Of a DNA stretch of 64,000 nt, positions 25,393 to 35,298 are shown one piece after another. Each line of letters opens with the position of its first letter. Within the stretch, counting starts at the first letter, position 1. The notes under the pieces were generated by a model, which saw only the letters and a list, made by a program, of their open reading frames with translations, searched no databases and had not been told where the DNA came from. The stretch is from Alphaproteobacteria bacterium (GTDB lineage: Bacteria > Pseudomonadota > Alphaproteobacteria > CACIAM-22H2): assembly GCA_016793165.1 (NCBI GenBank), contig JAEULA010000079.1, positions 1 to 64,000 of the forward strand. Direction: 5' to 3'. A program made the position numbers and the translations under genes.

Positions 25393-27276
25393 TCAGGCTC
25401 CGGGCGGTCGATCGCCTGCTCTTCCGCGCCAGCGCTTCGCGACGAGCGCCGCGCCCGCCAAAGTCGTCGCGAGTCCGATTCCGACGACGGTCCAGTCGAG
25501 CGGTGGGACCGCGACGAGAAAGCCGCCGACGAGGAGCGGGATCGGCCGGCAAAGGCCAGTGACGTCGCCGCGATGGAACTGGTCCAGCGCGATCGCCATT
25601 GCGAAGAGACCTATCGTGGTCAATGCCGTCACCGCCACGATCTGCAGCGCACCACCCATCATCAGAAGTTCCGGCCGATAGACGAAGGCGAACGGCACGA
25701 GATACTTGACCATCCCGAGCACCGAGGCGAGCCAACCCGTTTCCCAGTAGTCGGCCTTCGCGATCGTCGCCGCCGCATACGAGGTGAGGCCCACGGGAGG
25801 AGTGATCATCGCGGCGAGAGCGGCATAGAAGACGAACATGTGTGCGCTCAACTTGGGAACGCCCAGCTGGGTGATCGGAATCGTGATCAGTAGCGCGACG
25901 ATGACGTAGGCCATGCTCGTCGGCATGCCGGTGCCGAGGATCATGCAGGCGATGAAGGCGGTGATCAGGAGCATCGTCACGCTGCCGTCCGCCCAGGCGA
26001 TCATCAATGCCGGCAGCTTGGTGCCGAGGCCTGTCAGCAGGATCGGACCGGTGATGAGGCCGAGCGCGAGCGTCACCACCACGATCTCGACCAGTTCGCG
26101 GCCGCTCTCGTGCAGGGTATCGAAGACCTTGCGCGGCGTGTAGCGGTCGCGGCCGAATGCGGTGACGGCGAGACACACGAGCATCGCGTACACGGCGGAG
26201 ATCTGGAGCGAATCGCGCTCGACCAGGAACCATGTCAGCGTTCCAGCGGTCGCCACGAAGGACAGCGCGCTGGGATCGACCAGCACCTGCCGGAGCGAAG
26301 GCCGCGCGCCGAGGATGGACTCGAGATCCGGCCTGGCAGGAACCCGCCGCGCGCGCGACCACACGGCCACGCCGAGGGTGAAGAAGTAGAGCGTGCCGGG
26401 GATGGCCGCCGCGTAAATCACGTCGGTGTACGAGACACCGATGAGATAGATCATGAAGAAGACGGCGAACCCCAGGACCGGCGGCATGATCTGCGCGCCG
26501 TTCGCCGCCGTGGCCTCGATCGCCGCAGCCAACGCCGGCTTGAGCCCGGCCTGCTTCATCATCGGGATCGTGATGTTTCCGGAGATGTAGACGCTCCCCA
26601 TGGAACTGCCGCTGACCATGCCGACCAGCGCGCTGGAGAACACGCAGACAAGCGGCGGGCTCGTCGTTCCCGATCCGAACAGGAGCCGCGCGAGGCCGAT
26701 GATGAACTTGAGCGTCCCGGAATGCTCGAGCACGCGGCCAAGAATCACGAACAGGGCCATGTACTTGAGCGACGCGTCGATCGCGAAGCCGAGGATCCCG
26801 TTCTCGTTGGTGTACAGGAAGGTGAAGATCCGATTGAGCGAGTAGCCGCGGTGCCCGCCGAGCCAGTTTGGCAGGTGCTGCCCGAAGAAGGTGTAGAGCA
26901 GGAAGATCCCGACCACGATCGCGAGCGACTTGCCGAGGCTGCGCACCGTGGCGACGAGGATCAGGTACACACCGATCGTCCCGAGCACGAGGTCGGTCGC
27001 GATCGGGAGGCCCTGGCGATCGAGAAGCTCCTGCCAGGAGAGGACCACGTAGCCGAAGACGATGACGGCGAGCACCGCGTGCACACCATCGATGATCACG
27101 ACCGCCGGCCGCTCGGACCGTGTCGACAGGAAGAAGGCGCCGAGGCCGATCAAGGCCAGCAGCGCCCGCTCCTGCATCGGCACCAGCGGGTACCAGACAT
27201 TGGCGATCGCAAACGTGCCCAGGCCGACGCAAGCGAGCACCGTCAGCGCGCGCCTCAGGCGCAGCACCCCTTCCAT
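25393..27276 (-). CDS. TRAP transporter fused 4TM/12TM permease (TAXI type)
   Basis: 627 aa. The N-terminal third holds the small DctQ-like membrane part and the rest the large DctM-like permease, a fusion typical of TAXI TRAP systems. Marks include MVSGSSMGSVYISGNITIPMM, ANGAQIMPPVLGFAVFFM and MGTGMPTSMAYV-like GTGMPTSMAYVIVALL. It moves substrates across the inner membrane with Na+ and a binding protein; the TAXI receptor gene is 18 bp upstream. It is the last gene of a ten-gene operon. Ligand unknown. Confidence 0.93.
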   Translation of the reverse strand: MEGVLRLRRALTVLACVGLGTFAIANVWYPLVPMQERALLALIGLGAFFLSTRSERPAVVIIDGVHAVLAVIVFGYVVLSWQELLDRQGLPIATDLVLGTIGVYLILVATVRSLGKSLAIVVGIFLLYTFFGQHLPNWLGGHRGYSLNRIFTFLYTNENGILGFAIDASLKYMALFVILGRVLEHSGTLKFIIGLARLLFGSGTTSPPLVCVFSSALVGMVSGSSMGSVYISGNITIPMMKQAGLKPALAAAIEATAANGAQIMPPVLGFAVFFMIYLIGVSYTDVIYAAAIPGTLYFFTLGVAVWSRARRVPARPDLESILGARPSLRQVLVDPSALSFVATAGTLTWFLVERDSLQISAVYAMLVCLAVTAFGRDRYTPRKVFDTLHESGRELVEIVVVTLALGLITGPILLTGLGTKLPALMIAWADGSVTMLLITAFIACMILGTGMPTSMAYVIVALLITIPITQLGVPKLSAHMFVFYAALAAMITPPVGLTSYAAATIAKADYWETGWLASVLGMVKYLVPFAFVYRPELLMMGGALQIVAVTALTTIGLFAMAIALDQFHRGDVTGLCRPIPLLVGGFLVAVPPLDWTVVGIGLATTLAGAALVAKRWRGRAGDRPPGA

Positions 27277-27294
27277 CCCTGGACGCCCTCCGGC

Positions 27295-28269
27295 CTAGCG
27301 CTTCCAGAGTCCGGCTTCGGTCCAGTAGCGCTGTGCGCCGGGATGAAACGGAAACGGCGCGGTGTCGCCCGCGAGGGTCGTCGGATCGGCGAGCGCCTGG
27401 GCCAGAGCCGGTTGCAGGTCGGTCAGCTTCTTCAGATTCTGATGGACCGCCTTCGCGATCGCGTACGCCGTCCCGTCGCTCATGTCCTTAGTCGCGCCGA
27501 TGGCCACGAGCCCGTATCGCGCCGCCGTGACCGGCTCGGTCTGCCCCGGCAGGCTGCCGACAGGGAAGGTGATGTGCTCGACCTTGGCCGCCGTCAGCTT
27601 GGCCGGATCCATCGATACCCAGCGCAGGGGCTTGCCGCTCGCCAGTTCCTGGATCGATGCCGGGATCTTGAACCCGGAGGTGAAGCCGACCGCGCCGTCG
27701 ACGCGTCCCTCGCCGAGCATCCGGTAGATGTCGGCATAGGACGCGAAGACGTGCTGGATGTCGGTGTCGTAGCTCAGCCCGGACGAGGCCTCGAACCAGG
27801 GCTGATAGAGCGGCTTCAGCGTGCGGCCATCGGGACCGATGCCGACGCGCTTGCCCTTGAAGTCCGCCGTCGCCTTCAGATTGGTCGAGGCGAGGGTGAT
27901 GATGCTGTAGGTGAAGTGGAACGTCCCCGCGATCGATCGGATCTCCTGGAACGGCGGCTCGTTCGCGAACGCATTGCGCCCGTCCCATGCATCCACCACC
28001 GCAGTGTTGGTGAAGATGCCGACATCGATCTCCTTGCGCCGCAACAGGCGGAAGTTCTCGACGCTACCCGAGGTCGACGTGTTCTCGATCCGCGCCGACG
28101 GAAAGGCCTCGCTCAGCACCTTCTGCAGCGCCGCTCCCAGGATAAAGAAGTCCGCACCGACGGAACCACCGCCGATCGTAAGCCCCTTGATCTCCTGCGC
28201 CATCGCGGCGCCCGAGATGGCAACGGCTGCGGCGACGGACGCGGCCATCAATCGAAACGAATGCGACAT
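27295..28269 (-). CDS. TAXI-family TRAP substrate-binding protein
   Basis: 324 aa from the ATG at 28269. An earlier in-frame ATG (28275) directly abuts the GGGAGG ribosome site, so 28269, 6 nt away, fits better. A signal peptide ends at AMAQ. The mature part shows TIGGGSVGADFFILGAALQK and the TSGSVENFRLLRRKEIDVGI region typical of the TAXI receptors. Ligands of TAXI proteins include glutamate and unidentified acids; here unknown. It pairs with the fused permease. Confidence 0.92.
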   Translation of the reverse strand: MSHSFRLMAASVAAAVAISGAAMAQEIKGLTIGGGSVGADFFILGAALQKVLSEAFPSARIENTSTSGSVENFRLLRRKEIDVGIFTNTAVVDAWDGRNAFANEPPFQEIRSIAGTFHFTYSIITLASTNLKATADFKGKRVGIGPDGRTLKPLYQPWFEASSGLSYDTDIQHVFASYADIYRMLGEGRVDGAVGFTSGFKIPASIQELASGKPLRWVSMDPAKLTAAKVEHITFPVGSLPGQTEPVTAARYGLVAIGATKDMSDGTAYAIAKAVHQNLKKLTDLQPALAQALADPTTLAGDTAPFPFHPGAQRYWTEAGLWKR

Positions 28270-28304
28270 GGACATCCTCCCTTGCTCGTCACGACGGTTG
28301 CGCA

Positions 28305-28610
28305 TCACGCGCTCGATCCCTGCTCGAACGGATTGGGATCCACCGGATGCTTGGCGAGCGGGTGGATCGTGACGTCCATCCACGGCCAGACCGGCAGGCT
28401 GGAGATGATCGCGTGCATTTCGGTCGCGCCGGCCGCGCGCCAGAGGCCCCAGTTCTCGCGCCGTCCGGGCACGCGCCACATGCGCACGAGATGCCCCTTG
28501 GCGGCCAGCTCCTTGGCGTGCGCGCGCTCCTCCTTGGAGACCTTCTCCTTGAAGACCGGATCCATGTTCTCCGGCCAGTTAATCTTGATGTTGATCAGGA
28601 ACTCCATCAT
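28305..28610 (-). CDS. Muconolactone isomerase-like protein
   Basis: 101 aa ferredoxin-like fold protein. MEFLINIKINWP and RAHAKELAAKGHLVRMWRVPGR, then ASSLPVWPWMDVTIHPLAKHP-type ending (SSLPVWPWMD, HPLAKHP), match muconolactone delta-isomerase (CatC), which converts (4S)-muconolactone in the beta-ketoadipate pathway. No catA, catB or pcaD lies nearby, so it may serve another isomerase role. AGGAGA precedes the first ATG. It lies between the TAXI receptor and the FAD oxidoreductase. Confidence 0.85.
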   Translation of the reverse strand: MMEFLINIKINWPENMDPVFKEKVSKEERAHAKELAAKGHLVRMWRVPGRRENWGLWRAAGATEMHAIISSLPVWPWMDVTIHPLAKHPVDPNPFEQGSSA

Positions 28611-28628
28611 CGCAGCTCTCCTCTTGCT

Positions 28629-30245
28629 TCAGTTTCGAATCTGGTCGGCAAGCACGGCATGCGCCGAGTTGTGTCCCGGGACACCGGTGACGTACCCGCC
28701 GGGCCACGTCCCGGCACCGGAGAGATAGAGGCCGCGCAGCGGCGTCCGGTAATCGCTGACGGCGCGGTGCGGCCGAGCACCGAACAGAAGGCGGGGCTGC
28801 ATGTCACCATGCGTGATGTTTCCCTCGACCATCCCGAGATCGGTCTCGATCTCCGGCGGCGCCATGAAGCGCGTGGCGACGATGCGGTCCGGAAGGTCGG
28901 GCATCATCTCCGTAAGCACGTCTATGCAGTGCTTCCCAAATCGATCGCGCTCCGTGTCCCAGCTGCCTTCGCGCAGCTCGTAGGGCGCATGGAAGAGATT
29001 GATGCTCATCAGATGCCGGCCTTCCGGGGCGAGACCAGGAGAGGTCGCCGAGGGGATCAGTCCCCAGATGATCGGATTTCGCGAGGGGACACCGCTCAGC
29101 GCATCGACGATCGACGACTCGATCCAATCGAGCGAAGCACCCATGCGGAACTGCGTCGTGGCCGCCACCGTCGATGGCAGATCGTCGGGCAGGCCGCGAT
29201 AGGACGGCAACCCGTCCAGGGCGAGCGCGATCTTGAACGCCGAGCCGCGGATCCGGAGGCCGGCGATCTCGCGGCGCAGATCGGCGCCGACGGCGGCGTC
29301 GTCGAGCAGATCGCGGAACAGCAGCTTGGGACTGAGCGCGGAGATCACGACCGGGGCGGTGAACTCCTCCCCGGCCCTCGTGGCGACGCCACATACGCGA
29401 CCGTCGCGATGCAGAACCCTGGCGACCGGCACTTCCGTTCGCAGCGTGGCTGCATGGCTGCGGAGCACGGCCACCAGGGCATCGACGATGGCGCCCATGC
29501 CGCCGATCGCCAGGCCGGTGGATCCACGCAAGGCGGTCCGGCGCGGGTCGTGCGCGTCGCCCGCACCCGCGGGAGACGACGCAAGCGACAGTGGACGCAG
29601 CATGAGCCCCATCGCCGAGCCCGGCATGGAGATCGGCGTGAGATTGCCTGCCGTCGCCACCATGCCGAGCAGCGCCTTCGCCTCGTGCGATCGCAAGGCG
29701 CCGTCCAGAAGCTCGGCCAGACTGCCGTTGAACACCCGTTCAAACATTCGCTTCTGGGCAGGCGTCTTCATGCGCTGCGCGAGCGTAACGAGATCCGGCG
29801 GCGGCTCGAAGAGGGACACGCCGAGATCGGCGGCGAACGCCTCCAGCTCGGCGAGCAATCCGTGGTAGCGGCCGGATTCCCCCTCGGCAAGGGAGTCGAG
29901 TTGCCGGTCGACCCGTGCGCGATCGCGCCATCCGATGAAGCAGCGATCGGGAAAGCCGTGCACGACCGTGAGTTCGGGCCTGAAGAAGCGCAGGCCGAAC
30001 CGTTCGAGCTCGAGATCGGCGACCACACGCGGCTCGAGGGAGCCGGGCGAGTTCGGGTACGAGACACGGTACCCGGGAATGAACTCCGTCGTCGCGCATG
30101 CGCCGCCCATGCGATCACGCGCTTCGAGCACCGCAACCTTGCGACCCGCGCGCGCGAGATAAGCCGCAGCTACCAGTCCATTGTGGCCGCCGCCCACGAC
30201 GATGACGTCGTGGGTGTTCGCGGCCTCGACGCGGATTGCCGTCAT
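28629..30245 (-). CDS. Phytoene desaturase-like FAD oxidoreductase (PYROXD2-like)
   Basis: 538 aa. N-terminal FAD motif VVGGGHNGLVAAAYLARAG and EARDRMGGACATTEF, plus the C-terminal LSGAGTWPGGYVTGVPGHN. These match CrtI-like oxidoreductases of the PYROXD2 group, not true carotenoid desaturases. No other carotenoid genes are in the window. Its place inside a transport and catabolic operon suggests dehydrogenation of the imported compound or a product. Substrate unknown. Confidence 0.9.
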   Translation of the reverse strand: MTAIRVEAANTHDVIVVGGGHNGLVAAAYLARAGRKVAVLEARDRMGGACATTEFIPGYRVSYPNSPGSLEPRVVADLELERFGLRFFRPELTVVHGFPDRCFIGWRDRARVDRQLDSLAEGESGRYHGLLAELEAFAADLGVSLFEPPPDLVTLAQRMKTPAQKRMFERVFNGSLAELLDGALRSHEAKALLGMVATAGNLTPISMPGSAMGLMLRPLSLASSPAGAGDAHDPRRTALRGSTGLAIGGMGAIVDALVAVLRSHAATLRTEVPVARVLHRDGRVCGVATRAGEEFTAPVVISALSPKLLFRDLLDDAAVGADLRREIAGLRIRGSAFKIALALDGLPSYRGLPDDLPSTVAATTQFRMGASLDWIESSIVDALSGVPSRNPIIWGLIPSATSPGLAPEGRHLMSINLFHAPYELREGSWDTERDRFGKHCIDVLTEMMPDLPDRIVATRFMAPPEIETDLGMVEGNITHGDMQPRLLFGARPHRAVSDYRTPLRGLYLSGAGTWPGGYVTGVPGHNSAHAVLADQIRN

Positions 30246-30276
30246 CTCGATCCCCCGCCTCCACCCGCCGGGCCGG

Positions 30277-31290
30277 TCATGGCGCCGGCGACCAGGTCTG
30301 CCCGAACAGCCGCATCCAGTTCCCGCCGATGATCTTGTCGAGCTCGGCCCGGCTGAAACCGCGCTTCGCGAGGCCTTCGACGGCCTTCGGGAAGTCGCTC
30401 GGCGAACGGAACCAGCGGGGCCACTCGGCGAATTTGGGGCTGATGGCGAGGGGACTCTGACGTGCGAACCGTCCCGCGCGCCACCATACGATCTCGGCCT
30501 CGGGCCAGCCCGTGTATAAGTCCGTGCCGAAGCCTCCGTGATCGACGCCGACCAGATCGACGGTCCAGCAGAGCATGTCGCAGAAGGTCTTGAGCGACGA
30601 ATCGGATCCCCCGCGCATCAGGCGGGGATACATGCTGAGACCGATGACGCCGCCGTGCTTCGCCAGCGCCTTGATCAGCGGAGTGGATTTGTTGCGGCGC
30701 TTGAGCTCGATCTCCATGCCGACGAACTCGGACGGGTTGGCGTGCGTGATCGCGACCGGCAGTGACGAAGCCTCGATCGTGTCGAAGCACGTGCGCTCGT
30801 TGCAATGCGAGAGGTCGATGAGCATGCCCAGCTTGTTCATCTCGGCCACGACATTTCGGCCGAAGACCTTCGACAACCCGGCATCGTTGTCTTCCCAACA
30901 CCCGTTCGCGACGTTGTTCTGGATGTTGTAGGTCAGCTGCACGATGCGGACGCCCAGCGCATGGAACGTCCGCACCAGATCGATGTCGTCCTCGAACGGC
31001 GAGGTGTTCTGGAAGCCGAACACGACCGCGGTGCGGCCCGAGCGCGCGATCCGCTCGACGTCGTCGACCGACGTCGCCAGGGCGATCAGATCGCCATGTG
31101 CCTCGAAGTGCCGATGCCACTTGCCGATGACCTTGAGCGTGTCGCGTGCGTCCTCCCAGATCGCAAGCGTGATGTGGACGCAGTCGACGCCGCCGCGCCG
31201 CCACTCCTCGAAGCGCGGACGCTCCGGAAAGCTGTGCTCCATTGCATCGACAAGCAGGCCGCGGCCCGCCTTCGGTTCCTTCTTCGCCAT
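30277..31290 (-). CDS. M19 (membrane dipeptidase/renal dipeptidase) family enzyme, unusual metal site
   Basis: 337 aa from the ATG at 31290, preceded by GGGGGGAG. H162 in IDLSHCNE, H183 in ITHANP and D250 in GVDHGG match conserved M19 ligands. However the N-terminal HxD motif is replaced by DAMEHS, and the usual bridging Glu is Gln at 94 (FGFQNTSP). It may use one metal, bind a different substrate or be catalytically altered; this is inference. The family hydrolyses dipeptides and some amides. It lies beside a Dpp-type importer. Confidence 0.85.
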   Translation of the reverse strand: MAKKEPKAGRGLLVDAMEHSFPERPRFEEWRRGGVDCVHITLAIWEDARDTLKVIGKWHRHFEAHGDLIALATSVDDVERIARSGRTAVVFGFQNTSPFEDDIDLVRTFHALGVRIVQLTYNIQNNVANGCWEDNDAGLSKVFGRNVVAEMNKLGMLIDLSHCNERTCFDTIEASSLPVAITHANPSEFVGMEIELKRRNKSTPLIKALAKHGGVIGLSMYPRLMRGGSDSSLKTFCDMLCWTVDLVGVDHGGFGTDLYTGWPEAEIVWWRAGRFARQSPLAISPKFAEWPRWFRSPSDFPKAVEGLAKRGFSRAELDKIIGGNWMRLFGQTWSPAP

Positions 31291-31349
31291 CTCGTCTCCC
31301 CCCTGTTCCAGAGTCTCGATACGAACGATCCGGTCGGCCGTACCCGTCG

Positions 31350-33410
31350 TCAGGCGACGGCGGCCTTCCACCCCATATTGGACAGCGCGGCACGGACGGC
31401 GTCGGAGCGCCAGTGGTGACAGGCGACTTCGTGGCCCCTACCCGCATCGGCGAGCGGCGGCTCGTCCCTGCTGCACTCGGACGTCGCGAACGGGCACGAG
31501 CGCTGGTACCGACAGCCCTGCGTCGCGACCGTCGGGTCCGGCGAGTCGAGTCGCGCAGTGCCCCGCCTGCGTCGCCGCTCCACATGCGGATCCGGAATCG
31601 GCACCGCCGAAAGCAGCGCATGCGTGTAGGGGTGACGCGGCGCGTCGAAAAGCTGGGCGCGCGAGGCGTTCTCTATGACCTTGCCGCCGTACATCACCAC
31701 CACGCGATCGGAGATGTGTCGGACGACGCTGAGGTCATGGCTGATGAAGAGATAGGTGAGCCCCTTCCACCGCTGCAGGTCCTGGAGGAGATTGATGATC
31801 TGCCCCTGGATGCTCACGTCGAGCGCCGACACCACCTCGTCGCAGACCACGAATTGCGGCTCGATCGCGAGCGCGCGCGCGATTGCCACGCGCTGGCGCT
31901 GTCCGCCGGAGAGCCTATGCGGATGCTGGGTCGCGACGCGGGTCCCCAGCCCCACGGCATCGAGCAGGTCGCGCACGCGAGGCGTGGCGCCGCCGGACGG
32001 AACGATCCGATGCACCTCGAGGACCTCGCGCAGCGTCTCGCCGACCGTCATTCTCGGATTGAGGCTCGCATAGGGATCCTGGAAGACCAGCTGACCGACG
32101 CGCGGCAACCCGTCGTGCGATCGCGCGAGCGTCGCGATGTCGACGCCGAACATGTCGACACGTCCTGCGGAAAGCGGCGCCAGGCCGAGCAGCGCGCGGC
32201 CGGTCGTGCTCTTGCCGCTTCCGCTCTCGCCGACCAGGCCGACGGTCGTTCCACGCGCGATCTCGAACGATACGCCGTCGACAGCACGCACCACTCCGGA
32301 CGCGCGCCGAAGGATACCGCGACGGACGGGGAAATGGACGCGGATCTGGTGCACGGCGATCTTCGCCGCCGCCTCGCGCGCGGACTCGGCAGGCGCGAGC
32401 GACGGTGCGGACGTCGACACATGCGATCCCGGCAGCGGCTCACCGGGGATCCAGCAGCGCGCGAGATGGCCCGCGCCGTCGATGGGCTTCAGCTCGGGCC
32501 TGTCGACGGCGCAGCGCGCGGCGGCGCGCGTGCAGCGCGGCTGGAACGAGCAACCCGGCGGGCGGTGAGCCGCATCCGGCGGCAATCCGGGAATCGGCGA
32601 GAGACGCTCCCCGAGCGACGTATCCAGCCGGGGGATCGCGGCGAGCAGCGCTTGCGTGTAGGGATGGGCGGGCCTGGCGAAGACCTCCGCGGTCGACGCG
32701 GTCTCGACGATCTTGCCCGCATACATGATAGCCACCCGATCGGTGACCCCGGCCACCAGCCCGAGATCGTGGCTGATCAAGATCAAGGCCATCTCGAGCT
32801 CGCGCCGCAGCCGATCGAGAAGCTCGATGATCTGGGCCTGGACGGTGACGTCGAGCGCGGTCGTCGGCTCGTCAGCGATCAACAGCCGCGGCCTGCAGCT
32901 GATCGCCATCGCGATCAGAACCCGCTGGCGCATGCCGCCGGAGAGCTGGTGCGGATAGCTGGCGAGCCGTGCCTCGGCCGCCGGGATGCCGACCTGCTCG
33001 AGGAGCTCGAGGCAGCGAATGCGCGCCGCCGCCGCCCCCATGCCGTGCTCGACGATCAACGGCTCGGCGAGCTGCCGGCTGACGGTCATGACCGGGTTGA
33101 GCGCCGACAAGGCATCCTGCGAGACGTAGGCGATACCGGTGCCGCGGAGACGACGCATCGACTCCGCGTCGAGGGTCGCAAGGTCGAGACCGGCGAAGCT
33201 CATCCGTGCCGCCGCGATGCGGCCACCCGGCGGCAGAAGCCGCTGCACCGCGAGCATCGTCTGGCTCTTGCCGCAGCCGGACTCGCCCACGATCCCGACC
33301 GACTCGCCCGGCGCGACGGCGAGCGATGCCTGGTCGACCACGCGGCGCTCGCGCCCGGCCGCGCCGTAGGAGACGACGAGGTCGCGGACGTCGAGGAGCG
33401 GCGCTTCCAT
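31350..33410 (-). CDS. Fused Dpp-type ABC transporter ATPase (DppD-DppF fusion)
   Basis: 686 aa from the ATG at 33410. Two complete ATPase modules: first with GESGCGKS, LSGGM and LLIADEPTTALD; second with GESGSGKS, LSGGQ and FVVCDEVVSALD. Each ends in the oligopeptide C-terminal domain with Cys clusters (CSFQPRC and CRYQRSC), seen in Dpp/Opp ATPases. It powers the importer formed by the next two permeases and the binding protein. The start lies 1 nt after the DppB-type gene's stop. Confidence 0.95.
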   Translation of the reverse strand: MEAPLLDVRDLVVSYGAAGRERRVVDQASLAVAPGESVGIVGESGCGKSQTMLAVQRLLPPGGRIAAARMSFAGLDLATLDAESMRRLRGTGIAYVSQDALSALNPVMTVSRQLAEPLIVEHGMGAAAARIRCLELLEQVGIPAAEARLASYPHQLSGGMRQRVLIAMAISCRPRLLIADEPTTALDVTVQAQIIELLDRLRRELEMALILISHDLGLVAGVTDRVAIMYAGKIVETASTAEVFARPAHPYTQALLAAIPRLDTSLGERLSPIPGLPPDAAHRPPGCSFQPRCTRAAARCAVDRPELKPIDGAGHLARCWIPGEPLPGSHVSTSAPSLAPAESAREAAAKIAVHQIRVHFPVRRGILRRASGVVRAVDGVSFEIARGTTVGLVGESGSGKSTTGRALLGLAPLSAGRVDMFGVDIATLARSHDGLPRVGQLVFQDPYASLNPRMTVGETLREVLEVHRIVPSGGATPRVRDLLDAVGLGTRVATQHPHRLSGGQRQRVAIARALAIEPQFVVCDEVVSALDVSIQGQIINLLQDLQRWKGLTYLFISHDLSVVRHISDRVVVMYGGKVIENASRAQLFDAPRHPYTHALLSAVPIPDPHVERRRRRGTARLDSPDPTVATQGCRYQRSCPFATSECSRDEPPLADAGRGHEVACHHWRSDAVRAALSNMGWKAAVA

Positions 33411-33411
33411 C

Positions 33412-34362
33412 TCAGCCCAGCTTGATCTTCGGGTTGACGCAGGCATAGAGCACGTCGACGACGAAATTGATCACGACGAAGACGATGGCGAGCAGCATCA
33501 CGCCGCCCTGGATCAGGGCGATGTCGCGCGCCGAGATCGCCTGGAACATGGCGAGACCGATGCCGGGCCACGAGAAGACCGTCTCGGTCAGTACCGCGCC
33601 GCTCAGCAGGAAGCCGGCCTGCAGGCCGATCACCGTGATGACCGCCGGGATGGCGTTGGGCAGGGCGTGGCGGAACACGATCCGCCGCTCCGACAGGCCG
33701 CGGCTGCGCGCCGTGCGGATGTAGTCGCTGTTGATCACCTCGAGGAGTGACGACCGCGTCATGCGCGCGATGATCGCCAGCGACCACGCGGCCAGGGTGA
33801 AGGTCGGCAGGATCATGTGGGCGGCAAGGTCGCCGATGCCGCCGCCGTCGACGACCGCATACATGCCGCTCACCGGCAGCAGCTGCAATTCGAGGCCGAA
33901 CACCAGGACCAGGAGCAGGCCCATCCAGAACGGCGGCATGCTGTTGAGGAACAGGACGGCGACGGTCAAGCCGCGGTCACGCGGCGAACCCGGCTTGAGT
34001 GCGACCCAGGTGCCGATTGCGATGCCGGCCGCGGATGCGATCGCCGTCGCCGATACCGCAAGCAGCGCCGTGTTCGCCAGCCGGTCGACGAGGACCCGCG
34101 CGACCGGAAGGCCGAAGAGGGCGGACTGGCCGAGATCGCCGACCGCGAGGTGCCGGAGGTAGGCCCAGTATTGGTGCAGCAGCGAGCGATCGAGTCCGAG
34201 GGCCGCGCGCAGATCACGTCGCGCCTCCTCGGAGGCCGCCGGGCCGAGCAGCGTGTCCGCGATGTCCCCGGGAATGATCTGCGTCAGCAGGAACGTCACA
34301 AGCGTGACGCCGAAGACGACGGGCAGCGCCTGGATGACGCGGCTGATCGTGAAGCTCAACAT
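33412..34362 (-). CDS. Dpp-type ABC transporter permease, DppB-like
   Basis: 316 aa, six hydrophobic segments. N-terminal MLSFTISRVIQALPVVFGVTLVTFLL and the permease signature LAAWSLAIIARMTRSSLLEV are typical of DppB/OppB/GsiC. The Pro at the VLTETVFSWPGIG motif is also conserved. Forms the channel with the DppC-like protein, encoded immediately upstream (20-nt gap). Confidence 0.95.
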   Translation of the reverse strand: MLSFTISRVIQALPVVFGVTLVTFLLTQIIPGDIADTLLGPAASEEARRDLRAALGLDRSLLHQYWAYLRHLAVGDLGQSALFGLPVARVLVDRLANTALLAVSATAIASAAGIAIGTWVALKPGSPRDRGLTVAVLFLNSMPPFWMGLLLVLVFGLELQLLPVSGMYAVVDGGGIGDLAAHMILPTFTLAAWSLAIIARMTRSSLLEVINSDYIRTARSRGLSERRIVFRHALPNAIPAVITVIGLQAGFLLSGAVLTETVFSWPGIGLAMFQAISARDIALIQGGVMLLAIVFVVINFVVDVLYACVNPKIKLG

Positions 34363-34381
34363 GGCGGGACCATCCAGCCCA

Positions 34382-35263
34382 TCAGTCCTGCTCCCGGCGG
34401 AGCCGTGGATCGAGCAGGTCGCGCGCGCCGTCCCCGATCATGTTGAAACCGATCGCCAGCAACACGATCGCCAGTCCCGGCATGGTCGAGACATGCGGCG
34501 CGATCGCGATCGCGGTCCGGCCGGAACTCAGCATCTGCCCCCAATCGGGCGTCGGGGGCTGAGGGCCGAGCCCGAGGAAGCTCAGACTCGCGGCCAGGAT
34601 CACGTTGCGACCGGTTTGAAGCGTGCCGTAGACGATCAGCGCCCCGAGGACGTTCGGCGCGATATGGCGGAGCATGATCCGCGTCCGGCCGTAGCCGAGC
34701 GCACGCGCCGCCTCGACGAACACCTCCTCCTTGATGGCCAGCACGCCGCCGCGCACCACGCGCCCGAAGGTCGGCACGGTCACGACGACCATCGCGATGA
34801 TCATCGACTCGATCCCCGGACCGAGCGTCGCGCCGATCGCGAGCGCGAGCAGGATCCCGGGAAACGCGAACATGACGTCGAAGGCCCGCATCAGGGCCGC
34901 GTCGAGCACCCCGCCGACATAGCCGGAGATAAGGCCGATGGCGCCGCCCACCGCCAGCGAGATGGCGGTCGGCACCACTGCGATCAGCAGTGCCAGACGC
35001 GCACCGAAGACCAGTCGGCTCAGGATGTCGCGACCCAGCTCGTCGGTCCCGAGCCATCTCCCTTGCGAAAACGGCGGGCGATAGCGCTGCATCGGATCGG
35101 CGAACAGCGGGTCGTGCGGCGCGATCAGATCAGCGAAGACGGCGCACAGCGTGATCGCGGCGATGATGGCGAACCCGGCGGTGAACCCGCCGTTAGCGAA
35201 GAGTCGCCGCATGCCCGCCCATCGCTCCGTGGCCTCGAGCAGGTCGGCGGCGGACTTGGCCAT
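34382..35263 (-). CDS. Dpp-type ABC transporter permease, DppC-like
   Basis: 293 aa. N-terminal one-helix segment with LIAPHDP then the permease domain with GTDELGRDILSRLVFGAR and the conserved SFLGLGPQPPTPDWG motif. ATG at 35263 fits DppC-like proteins and starts just after MAKSAADLL. Partner of the DppB-like protein. Confidence 0.95.
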   Translation of the reverse strand: MAKSAADLLEATERWAGMRRLFANGGFTAGFAIIAAITLCAVFADLIAPHDPLFADPMQRYRPPFSQGRWLGTDELGRDILSRLVFGARLALLIAVVPTAISLAVGGAIGLISGYVGGVLDAALMRAFDVMFAFPGILLALAIGATLGPGIESMIIAMVVVTVPTFGRVVRGGVLAIKEEVFVEAARALGYGRTRIMLRHIAPNVLGALIVYGTLQTGRNVILAASLSFLGLGPQPPTPDWGQMLSSGRTAIAIAPHVSTMPGLAIVLLAIGFNMIGDGARDLLDPRLRREQD

Positions 35264-35298
35264 GGGCCCTTCGCGATACTCGCCACGCGGCGGATGGA

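Noticed and set aside
28305-28610. Part of a beta-ketoadipate (catechol) pathway
   Set aside because: No other cat or pca genes lie in the window; only the isomerase-like fold supports it.
26110-28728. Plus-strand open frame of 872 codons across the TRAP and TAXI genes
   Set aside because: Antisense to well-recognised transporter genes; composition rich in Arg/His/Asp and no family resemblance.
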